DNA from: Cruorifilaria tuberocauda
Lineage: Eukaryota > Nematoda > Chromadorea > Rhabditida > Onchocercidae
Reading direction: 5' to 3'
Length of the DNA stretch: 64,000 nt
Assembly (NCBI GenBank): GCA_013365365.1
Contig: JABVXU010000036.1
Span: 124,001 to 188,000 of the forward strand
A program made the position numbers and the translations under genes. This document shows, in pieces, positions 38,501-50,100 of this stretch (position 1 is the stretch's first letter; each line of letters starts with the position of its first letter). The notes below the pieces were generated by a model, which made no database searches, was not told the origin of the DNA, and worked only from the letters and a program-made list of their open reading frames with translations.

Positions 38501-41172
38501 CCAGTGCATTCACGGCGAAGGATTGGAACATCATCCTGAACGTCATAATAATATCACAGTTGGAATTTTGATTGCAAATGCCAGAACAGCAAACCTGTCC
38601 GGGTCGAAATTCAGCTCGATTACAGAGGGCGCAAATGCGAGTAAGAGATGCCAGTGTACTACCTTCTGCCATAACTTGCTGTGCTCCTGACTGATTTTCT
38701 GTGGTATCACATTCTTCTATTGCCAGATCATACCTAAAATTACAAAGATATTAATCGCTTTAGGAATTATTTTCCGAATCATGAATTCCATCATGATGGA
38801 ATTTTCTATCTGGTGATTAAAAATTCCCATCGTTAGATCACGAACTTTTCCAAATTTCTCGATAATTATATCCTAAAGTAAACTTGCCACATATGTGCCA
38901 CGGTCATTCGATTTTGCGTCAATGTTCCAGTCTTATCTGAACAAATGGTAGATGTAGAGCCAAGAGTTTCCACAGCTTCCAAATTCTTTACCAAACAATT
39001 TTTGGAAGCCATACGTTTCGCCGTCAGCGTTAAACAAACTGTCACGGTAGCAATCAAACCTTCTGGAACATTTGCCACAATGATACCTAAAACAATTACA
39101 GCTTTATTATACATAAAAAATAATATTTACTTTGAAAGGATTATTTTTCCCACTAAATTTGATAGATCGAACATAACAAACCAATGAGAAAGACAACAGC
39201 AGTCAGCCAATGATAGCCCAGAATAAAAGCAATGATGAAGAAGGTAACACCAAGGAAAACAGCCACACCAGTAATCAAATGGATAAAATGTTCAATTTCA
39301 CGTGCTATCGGCGTTTTGCCCGTGTCCAAACCAGAAGCTAAGTGAGCAATACGACCCATAACCTGAAAATTAACAGCATAACATTCGCATAAAATTAAAT
39401 ATGCACAAATTACTAACAGTTCGGTCGCCAGTGTAGATCACAATGCCTTTGCAAGATCCTTCCACAGCGTTAGTCGAGAAAAAGGCAACATTTTTTGTTT
39501 CCAAGGGATTTTCATTGGTGCATTCCGGAGAACGAGCTTGTGGTTCCGATTCTCCAGTAAGTGATGAATTGTCCACCTATAAAAGCTTTACTATTTCAAA
39601 CGATAAATGGTTGTGAATTTAGTCCTTGAAGATCTTCTCATATCGTTTGAAAAAAGTATTATAAAGAATGCAAAAAATGAAAGCAAACTTTGAATCCCGA
39701 TGCGGAAATGATACGAAGGTCAGCAGGAATACGATCACCGCCTTTCACTTCAACAATATCACCAACTACCAGCTCTTCCGTACGTACCTGTTGCTTTTCA
39801 CCATCACGATGTACCAAAGCAAACTGAAAGAGAGCAGGCAAATTAGTAACAGAAAATTCATCCTCCTGCACATAAAAATTTCTACGTACAGTTGGAACAA
39901 GATTCTTGAATGATTCCATAATTTTCGAGCTTTTACTTTCCTGATAGTACTGGAAACAACCAGTGATTACCACCACAGTCATCAGTACAATGCCGAGGTA
40001 CAACTGAAATGCATCAAAATTTAACTCAAAGTCCATGAAATCAATCTTTTCCTATATATCTTTACATTCTTTTTTATGGATACTGATTTAAAGGTTCTTT
40101 ATGTAGTCTAATGAGTCGACTTCTACAAGCAAGTTGCTTACATTGAATCAATGAAAACGTACTACTAGCAATACTTCAAAAGAACATGAGTCACAAACTA
40201 CAAATCCATCTTCAAAACTCTCAAACAAAATTCTGCATAAAAAAATTCGAAGTAACAGAAGTCTAGATATACTTACATTATCCTTCGTTGGATATTCCAT
40301 GCTAAAATAATCAACTGCGTAAGCGACGTAGCAAAGCAATGCGCCCACCCAAAGTAATAATGCAAAGCCACCGAACAAATTCTTGCAGAATTTCACCCAT
40401 TCAGGTGTTGTTTTCGGAGGGGACAATGCATTTGGACCATCTCTGGCCAGTACTCTAGCAGCTTTCGAAGCAGTAAGTCCCTAAAAAAATTCTTATTTAA
40501 GTAAAATTGGATAAAAATTAACTTTTGAAGTCTTTGAACCGAAGATGACGAATTCAAACCTTATCAAAGTTTTTAACTCCAAGAACTCCATAGATCTTGC
40601 GATATTACAGTCTTTTAACTCTTTGCATATTTTATAAACATAATATTTTTTAAATCCTCGATCTCTCGATAGCTCTAGATTGAATGGCACAACAAAATTT
40701 GTATCCGCTTTCACAATTTGAAGGAAGAAATAATCTCAGTATCAGGATACTGAGATTATTCTTTTTTTGATTATTCCCATTACTGAGAATTTCATGGCAA
40801 AAAACATGAGAATTCAGTAAAAACTCTTTGTACAATTCTAAAACAAAATTACAAAAGGAACTTACGTTATCAAGATCGGAGTCCAAACGTTTCACCAGCT
40901 CATCCAATGGGATTTGATGCTCGTCCTAAAATTAAATTGGTGAAATGGTGGAAGCTGTTGTAAAAGGTAAAAAAGTGACCAATCAATCTTGTGAAGAAAT
41001 AGAGAATCAGGAAGAACTGCGAACCAGATTTCAATCACTTATTATGTAGCTTTAATCCTATCAAAATCTGGATCGAGAATCTTCTTGAAAATACTACTTT
41101 TAAATTAGAAAATCTTACCATTTGGACTTCCTGCTTCAATTCGTTGATATCTGTTCCCTTCTTCTTCGTCAT
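35587..41172 (-). CDS. eat-6: Na+/K+-transporting ATPase alpha subunit
   Basis: P-type ATPase of the plasma membrane that exports three Na+ and imports two K+ per ATP, with a beta subunit. Exons: 41119-41172, 40866-40925, 40277-40480, 39890-40003, 39689-39823, 39418-39576, 39182-39362, 38888-39086, 38595-38733, 38380-38535, 38051-38282, 37571-37713, 36936-37322, 36518-36828, 36197-36371, 35793-36025, 35587-35707. Total 1000 residues, all in phase, full family length. Key residues: TGES at 196-199 (actuator), PEGL in TM4, DKTGTL with phosphorylated Asp353, MVTGDHP, GDGVND from 693 (hinge), cation-binding DLGTDMLPA in TM6, and the conserved ETYY C-terminus. The start ATG is 9 bases after a CTACAG acceptor, so trans-splicing is likely. 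One intron begins GC rather than GT, and one 66-base intron is in frame (see findings). Identity is certain; the symbol follows the C. elegans gene. Confidence 0.97.
40729..40760. repeat. 15-base-arm inverted repeat in eat-6 intron 2
   Basis: Perfect 15-base arms (AATAATCTCAGTATC and complement) separated by AG, in the intron between exons 40277-40480 and 40866-40925. It would fold as a strong hairpin in the pre-mRNA. Confidence 0.9.
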
Positions 41173-44100
41173 ATCCTGTGCCTGTAGCATGAAAGCATTA
41201 CTTCGAAATTCTGTATTTCAATATCTTTCAAATCAAATCGATAAAAGAAGACGTTAATCTTCCAGTATCGACTCACGTCCATTTAGTTTATAATAGCTAC
41301 ATAATAAATATTTGGTCATGAGTATCCAAAAAAATTTACATTTGTTCTCTTTGATTCTGTGTAGCATTATTCTCAGTGAAGAGCGAAGAAAAACATTGAA
41401 GTTCTACATCTCATGAACTCGGGTTTAAATAAAAGATTCAAATCTCATTTGAGCAGAATAATGTAGCTGTTTATTCGAAATAACACCATCATTGCTACCC
41501 TATCTTCATCTTAATATTTTTTAGAATATCATTAAGTGACTCAGCGATGTTTCACTTCCTTTATCTCCAAAAATTGAAAAGATGTGTTAGCCGATAAGTG
41601 ATATTGTCCTCATTAACCTTATCACTATACGAGAAAACTTCATCATCTCTATCAACTGTAGCAGATAGAAATTTCTCATCATTGTGATAACTCTCAGGTA
41701 AAGTGGACATTGGGAACCCCACTGTTGCTAAAGAGGCTATTTAACAATTGCGAGGAATATGGAGAAAAATTCTCTTCATAGTTACGTATAAAATGCTATC
41801 AGAAAGAAATATATGGAAGATCAATACTTCGAAAATAACGAGAAGAGAAAGAAGATATATAAGCTAAGTTGAGGAGATGGAAGACGATGCGATGTGGCGC
41901 AAAACCACATCGAGTAGTAGTGCCCATTGATCGGAGAAATGTGAGATTATTCGTTAAGAATAAGCAAAATGAGTTTTTAACTGCTATCAAGGTAACTATT
42001 ATGAAGGCTTCTTTGCCATTATATGTCAGCAAAACTGAGTTATCAACTAAACAGATTTTTTTCCCTGAAGATAACAATTAATGAAGGACTGTATGACATT
42101 ATTTTGTTTATTAAATCGCTAACTAAAAAATATTTTGGTGATTTTTGTCGACTAAAGAGTTATTCGTTATTTGCAGCTTCCAATTGAAGAAAAAAAATAA
42201 ATTTTCGAGTGATATAGTTTTAATAAATGTTTGCAGTCAGAACCAAACAGCAAAGAGAGACGAAAAGGATATAAAGAAGAGTTTTTTTTAATTTTATCTC
42301 AATGTGTTCTCTAGTACATGCCACGCCGCGGTATTGTTCTCATCCATTCCACAGAGAAGCAAAAAAAGGAAGCGATTTTCTGTTTCAGGGAATGTAAAAG
42401 AATACCCAGTTCTTATCACAAGTTAATTCCCAACCAGTTTCCAAAAAAGAAGAAAAAATTGTTCGACAACATTTCTTTTCTCTCCACTCCTTCACTTTTA
42501 TTTATCACCATTAAAGTGAGATTTAAAATTGCAAATTTGTTTCACGAATGGAAAAGAAAAAAAAAATCAAATTCCGGAATATAAGGATTTTATTCCAGAA
42601 GGATGGATTCCTGTTTCAGAAAAAACATAGACATTTAGAGAGAAATTTGAGAGGACTTGTTCATATCGGTGCGATGGAGATAGAATAAGAGAGAAATGTA
42701 AGCATAACAATAGGTATGGTATGAAACAGCACAGCGTTTAATGTGGAAGGCATTCAATGCATAAAACCAAGCATCATTGCTGCTTTCATTGATTCATATC
42801 CGAAATGGAATGGAAGTTGAATCCATCCATTTCAGGCTTCTTCTATTCATACCGAGGATCGATATGAGATCTCTCTCCCTTTTTTCTCTCTCCTACGTCT
42901 CTTTAGGAGGGTTCATTCCTTCACGTATATTCAGTTCAGTTCATCTCTCCTACACAACACAACATACTTCACTCCTTCCTTTATAACCATGATAACGTCA
43001 CCTATCATTCCCTTCTTTTTCTCCTTCCGTTTCTATACATGTACATACACATACACATAATCTTTTTGATATCTTCTCGTCCATCCAATGATCGATCGTT
43101 TTGATTTCCAACAAAAATGAGAAGTAATAGGAAGAAATAGAATGTTGAAATCGTCTGCCCACTTTTCGTCCGAAAGATCTAACTGAATATGAAATGAGAA
43201 ATAAGCATTGCAACTAAGGAATGAAAACATCCTTTCACAAATGATTTTACTTTATCATAATTAAAATATTCTATAAAATTCTATAATGCTGTTCTTTCTT
43301 CATCTTTTTTATCAGTATATTATGTTTACTTGTAGTATTTTGCTTCCTTTATCCCTCATTGCCATTATTTTCTCAACAGTTTTTTTGTTCCAAACAATTT
43401 ACTTATTAAAGATATCGTTAAATAAAAAGTTGAAATTATATTATCCTCACTTTTAATATTGGGTAATAAGATCATACAATGCAATGATGAAGGAAGTAAA
43501 GATTGCTATATGGTGGTTTAAAATTCTTACTTTTCGATGTTAGAGTAATTAACCATTATATTTATAACTTATACATCTTTCTTAATATCAGGAAATGCTA
43601 TAATTAAATGGTATCATCATATTTCGCACAAATCATTTTCAAGTGGTTCTTTCCTGGTAAAAGCAACTGATCAACTATAAACATAGAAATTCCATATATT
43701 TTGTTGAACAATAAATACAAAAAAGTTTTAATTTAAAAATGACAGACATTTTCTGTTAATATAAAGAATGTTTTAATGGCCATATCATTTAAATTAATTA
43801 ATTATTTAATTAAATAATTACTGTTAAGTAATATAGAGGATTCATTACCAAAATCTACGTATTTAACCCTCTGGAATCAAGCAGTTCCAATAATCCCAAA
43901 ATTCTTCAAAATTTCTTCATACCAGCTCCATTGTTAATAAATAATTCAGCACCAATTTAAATGCAGGAAATTACTAAATCACATATGGAAGATAAATGAT
44001 ATTTACTTTTATTAGGTTCTTTCATTTTCAAAATTTTCCACATATCATATTTCAATGCTTTAAATAGGTGCAATGCAATAAATTACTAGCCAATTAATAG

Positions 44101-45164
44101 AATTCCAACTGTTCAAATTTTTTACTGACTATCAATTTAAAATGCCCAGGAAATTTACTCTTCTCAACCCAAATGATTCAACAATTATAAAAAAAAGTAA
44201 CAAACCTTAAGTGCACTGCCGTCTTCATTCATACTGCTATTATTCTAACGTGCGCTTGGTAATGAAACGTTTTTAGGTAGTCTGAATTCAGATTTATAAT
44301 ATATAAAAGAAGTGAGAATGATCGTCCGATCCTGATATTTAAACAAGATTTCGCCACAGAAGAATGGTCGATAGAGCCTGGAAAATTGATATGATAATAT
44401 ATCTATAAAGACAGTTGTTCTTAATCCGTTCTGCAATAAACAGATGAGTAGCAGTAAAAATTGTTGAGACAAGAGAAATAGGGCCTAAAAAAAATGCATA
44501 ACGTTATTGAAGAGATTTTCAACAACTGCAAATATATTAAATGAATTCTGGGAAGCAAAATGGAAAAAAAAAACTTGTTATTGCAATAAACAACCTGCTG
44601 AATGACAGAGGAGGTATACCTGTAAATCAGCAAGGGTAGAAGATTGAAATGAACAGGAGGAGAAAGAGAGAGAAGGCGGAGAGACAGGACGGAAAGGGAT
44701 CTGCAATAAAACCGGTATACGCTACATATCATCACCGTAATCAAAATTTGTGATGTTGAAAAATCTCAATTGTGAATCGATGAGATCATGGAGAAAGAGA
44801 GACGGATGAATGAAGAAAATACTTTTGTTGACCTCAAATTTAATAACGAAAATTGAAGATTATTGACCTTTTCGCAATTCATTTCTGTATTTTTCCCATT
44901 GGAACAATATTTGAAAGATACAAAATACTCATCTATAATACTTTCCTTAACGATTGCTAATGCATTACAAAATATTTCATTTAAATTATACAAGTATTTC
45001 TATTGGGAAAGTGGAATGTAAAAATTTTAGAATCACACAGAAAAAATTTAAATTCAGATATTTTGAAAATGTAAGATCCTATCATAATTGATAGGATGAA
45101 ATTGAGATGAAACATTCAGTCATGACAAAAGTAACTGATGTGGTTTTTGTCTTTTATAAAAAAT

Positions 45165-45480
45165 TATTAAAAGAAGAAATAAAACAAATTTCTAAAAGGA
45201 TAGCTTAAAGAAAGAAGAGCAAATAGAGGCTGTTTACAATCACCGGCCATATCAAAATGCATTGAAACAAACTTCTGAAGCTACTGAACAAACAACACAG
45301 AAGAGTATTGGTAAGCACTTCTGTCTGAATCAGCTTGTTGGCTAATCGGTGCATGTGTCGTCATCCGGTTCTTACCGGAAAGAGAAAACAACAAATTGAC
45401 TAAATGTTTTGGATTATGTTAAAGACAGTTTACGGAAAAGAAAGCAGCTCTTGCTGCCCTTTTGAAAGTGAAGGAAGATT
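45165..45480 (+). pseudogene. Coding-like relic, perhaps a decayed transposase
   Basis: A plus-strand stretch reads about 42 codons without a stop (containing KKEEQIEAVYNHRPYQNALK), stops at TAA, and continues in other frames with HPVLTGKRKQQID and KDSLRKRKQLLL. Frame changes and stops break it. The helix-turn-helix-like start followed by a PVLT block is loosely reminiscent of pogo/Tigger transposases, but the resemblance is weak. It is richer in G+C than its flanks. Confidence 0.3.
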
Positions 45481-46268
45481 GCTACTGGTGTTATCCACAT
45501 GGTTATTTTAATACGTTAATCATTGAATTTTTGTTGCAAAAACCACTGATCGTTTATAGGTCATTTGAGAAAAAACTACTACACTTTAGCAGTTACATAA
45601 CGATATGTTATGAATCTAAATAATATAAATCAGATTAAGTTGAATAATTCTTATATATACTAAAAGTAATAATGTGGTATAACTCCAAATTAATCAATGG
45701 AATTTCAAGCTTGAAAAAATTTTCATAGATATACATAACTAGTAAAATAATCTAAATTGATTCCATAGTCTACATTATGCTTTAAAACCTTTTAATTTAA
45801 TTCATGATAATTTCAGGATAAATAACTAATAACTAATGACCTAAATAGTTAATTGGTTTCATTTTTCTAAAATGTTTGAACTCTAAACATTTTAAATTTC
45901 ATTTAAGCTATAACTTCAGTATATCTCAACAATAAAAGTAAATGAAGATATTAATCGAAGAAGGAAGAATTTCTCTTTTTGCAACTTCTATTTCCATGAA
46001 CAACGTGCAAAACATGGCTCGATGATCTTCAGGACTTTTGAATTATTAACCGAACGATAATCAGGCAAGCGATTTAATGACCTTCAACTTTCATGTAACC
46101 TTATTGCTACTTCTTGGATTTCATTTAGATCATTACTATAATTTTACTTTGAGTATTGTGCTCCATTTTCTAGCTTGAATAACGTCTCTCACGGTATCTC
46201 TATATCGCTTGATGATGATCTAAGCTTTACATTTCATTGATTCATTAGGCAAGTCCTACTAATCCATT

Positions 46269-46649
46269 AGATCAATAAATCCATTTGAGAGTTTATAATA
46301 CAGCTTTACCAGTTAGTGCACTAACCTATATGATTAGTTGAAGTATAATTCTGCGTTTGATACTTATCTAAGCGTCACGATATTGAGAAAACCGAAATAA
46401 CTTGTAAAACATCTACACAAGCAAATATCATTGCAGCATCAGATCAATAAATCAATAAATCCACTTGACAGTTTGTAATAAAGCTTATAAAAACAATATT
46501 ATCGGGATCCTTTATGAAATAAAATAATCCCTCTTTCTACCATCGACTTTTCCTTCATGAGTGTTGGTTAATCACTGCTTTCACCTCTTGCATGTCTGCG
46601 TGATTACCATTAACCTTATCTCTTGCATGTTTATGTGATTACCACTCAC
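46269..46649. repeat. Short direct duplications
   Basis: A word of about 40 bases containing AGATCAATAAATCCA is present at 46269-46305 and again at 46441-46486 with a 9-base internal insertion. A second unit of about 35 bases starting TCTTGCATGT is tandemly duplicated at 46586-46649. Confidence 0.65.
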
Positions 46650-47128
46650 AAAAACTGAAGTAAACGAATTCAGCTAACTCTCTAAAAATCTTGAAACGTT
46701 TATTTCAATTTTGATCATCAATAATGAAAAGAAAGCGATCTGTCAACACTCACGCAATATTATCACTGGTGATAGTTCTTGTCTGCAATACAAACTATTC
46801 GGTTCAAAAACTTTTACGACACCCCGACTCATTTAGATAAGTTAAAAGTGGCTGAAATGATTGTTCTGCGAATTGCAAAATTGTGTAAGTAAGAATCTAT
46901 AATAAAAACTTTGTGGCAATATAAGTTTTTTCAAATATCATCAGACTAATTTCAAACAATGCTAGCTTCCATGTGACATCATTGGTTATTTCCCATCCCA
47001 AACACATGATAGTAATTGTAAGTAATTAAATTACCACTATTATACGTTTTATAGCATATACAGAGCAAATTTTTCTAGCACAGACATATTATGGAATAAA
47101 ATAAATCTTTGTAAATTTAAATTTCATA

Positions 47129-50100
47129 TTATAAATCAAAGTCATCATTTGTTGGGTAACCGCCAGATTGAAAATAGTCGTATTCAATCGAATAACACTT
47201 TTTTGTCGCTTCAAATATTGCCTCATCGGATAAGATTTCTCTCCGAAATTTCTGAAATGTTTTTGTAATTAAATATCACATTTTAATAGTAATCTATTTA
47301 ATAATTTTTAAAGTATCATAATAACAAGGTAAGTGACATGGCAATATCAGTTTTGCTACTAAACGAAATCTCTAATTACTAAAATTGAATAAATACTGAA
47401 TACATAATGGGAGCGTTATTGCTTCTATCATTTTCACTACAATAACTTATCATCTCTCTCTGAAAATTGGAAGCACTCCATAAATTTCGAAAGAGATTTA
47501 ATGAAATCTGAAATTTTAAAATCATTTAACAATATAATTTAAAAATCAAGCGATAAATGAGTTGAGATTCAGATTTACCATAGCATTTGTGAATTTGTCT
47601 TACCTCAGCAGAGAAAATATGGCGTTGAATGGCCATATAGAGAAATTGAAACTGTGGAATCGTTTGTACAGCATGCATTCGATATGTACGAACTTTCCGC
47701 ACACAGTCAACAATGCTTATTGTTAAGGCTCTTTTATCATGCAGCATTAAATGCGCCCACTGGAAACGTTAGATTTATTTTGAAATTTTTGATAAAACAA
47801 TACGAAAAGCAATATTAAAAAATGCCGATAGTTTCGAAATTATAGAATTTCACTTCAAATTTTTTATTGACTAAAAGTTTCTAATGCTAATTTTATCATA
47901 TTCAACCATCTCGAAATTTAAGATGATATTTATTAGTTTCAATTGTGAAGAAAAAATATGAAAAGGTACTTCTAAAGCTGCATAACATCCAGCTCTTCCA
48001 GCTCCAGCAAGACTCATGCACACATATGGGCGACGTGTCCTTCTAAAATTAAAGAAGAAAAAAATTTCATCGTATTTTAAAACGGATAAACAAAATCATT
48101 TCAGTAGCATTGAAAATCCAGATACAGATAGCAAATTTTTGATCTCTAATTCAAAAATCTCTGGATCTGTATTGTCAGCTATAAAATCTGACTGAGCAAT
48201 CAATGATCATCCATCGATTTAAATAGATTGAAAAAGTTAAGGAACGGTTTAAATGGAAAACCAATAATTTAAGAAATCAATTGCACCATTCATATTTAAT
48301 GTCGTGAATTTGATATAATTAGCGAAGCTATGATTTAATTGTACCTTAAGGATGAATGTAAAGACCATAAATGATCGCAATCCTTTGGTGATCGATTTGG
48401 TTCCCATGAATTGTAATGGTGCCACAAAATTCGACGCATTTCATCGTTTTTTGATAGATAGTACTCACGCACTATCCAATCAGGTGTAATATTAACTTCA
48501 TTCTTATATGTCAATATCATGAACTCTTCAATGTGTAAGCACTTTCTATAATATTTCAAATTTCAAAAACATCCAAAATTTGAAGTTCAAATTTGTATTA
48601 AATGATAACTGATAAGAATTTAACCATTGAAAATAACCCTTTTCCAGGAATGAGCTGAATATTTTCGGCATGATATTTCCATTCATTTAACGTTAGAAAC
48701 AATAATATTGCTTGAACATTTTCTTGCCAAATCATTTCCCAAAAATGTTTCACCGTATTCGATAGTGGCAATTGCGTGATGATAATCTAAAAGTTGAAAT
48801 CCGGAGGAAAACTTTGATGAATATTGGATAAAAACGCGAAAAGCTTTCAGAAGCATAAGATATGAATTCAAAGGGATGTATCAGTCGAATAATGCCACTC
48901 CGTACCTCCACAAAACCAAAACATATATTATTATAAATTCAGAAGATTTGAGGTCACTGATACAACCTCATTGGGATTGTCTCCAAGTGGAACTCGACTT
49001 GCGTGTATAAAATCCGAGCCATCGTCATTGCTTTTAAGCATAACACGTGTTTGATCGATGCATATTACATCTGAATGAAAATTAAATTTTATTTTTTTCT
49101 ATTTTTTTTTCTATTTTTTTTTTCTATTTTTTTTTCTAATTTTAAAACTCATATAAACAATATAAAACAGTATTGCCCTGCTTAGAAATGTTTTAAAATT
49201 GTAATGGTTCAGATTCATTGAAATTGGAATTGAACATAGTGATGGAAAACAAGAATTACTTGTACGGAAAATTTGCAAAACCAAGTTTCAAAACTATTTT
49301 AAATATTCAAATTTATCCAAATACAGAGAAGCATTCTCTCATTTCGAACAGCAAAAGGGCTGAATAAATTACACCTGGATAACGACATCTTTTCAAGTTT
49401 TGATTATGTGCAGTTCGAGTGATAGCATTCGGAATAAAATTTCGACATTGTACGAATTCATCTTTCATTCCTTCCATTCCCGATTTCGCAATTAGTTCAA
49501 TAAATTGAATTACTTTTCGTTTTTGTTGCATTTCTGCAATATTGAGTGAATTTCGTGATGCAAAATCAAAAACAGGTAAGCTTTTTAAGCTATTTTACTT
49601 GAAATTATTAACTTTCCTACAAAATACAAACTTTACAAATACAAACGTTGAGAATAAAGATTAATCGGGACTTAAATGATATGCCAAAACAAAAATCCAA
49701 AAGTTATAGGATAATGTCAAAAAAATTATTGTTTAAAAATTGAAAACATGAAGCTCACGCTGACCATCCTTATTGATCTGTTCATGTTTAACCGGAAGTA
49801 GTTCACCGATTACTTTTGTTCCTGTTATCTTAAATCATGAATATAACCGAAATTGATTAGTAAGTAAATCTGTCGCACGGAATGCGAGTGATGTTTCGTT
49901 CTTCTATTTTAGTTCACTCATAATGCTAGCATTTTACATTTTCTAAACTTAATTTCAAATGATACTTTCTCATTAACTGAAAAAAATTACAAATCAATTT
50001 CCAATCTCAACATTTAAAAAACTGAAATCATGAAAGATATTTCGAACTTTTCTAAAGATAAATGAATAGTGCGTTATGAACAATGGAACAGTTGTTATTT

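Larger units (their letters stand above)
41173..47128. other. Intergenic region upstream of eat-6 and downstream of the PTP-like gene
   Basis: Both flanking genes are on the minus strand, so the right part holds the PTP 3' end and the left part the eat-6 promoter and leader. No further gene was recognised. Seen: an A/T palindromic run near 43793-43825, a coding-like relic at 45165-45480, two copies of a roughly 40-base word at 46269-46305 and 46441-46486, and a roughly 35-base tandem duplication at 46586-46649. Confidence 0.5.

Noticed and set aside
42318..42584. 88-codon plus-strand frame starting MPRRGIVL
   Set aside because: Lysine- and phenylalanine-rich from A and T runs, no family and no splice signals; probably chance.
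44245..44993. Three minus-strand frames of 75-107 codons
   Set aside because: T-rich, hydrophobic low-complexity text without motifs or splice context.
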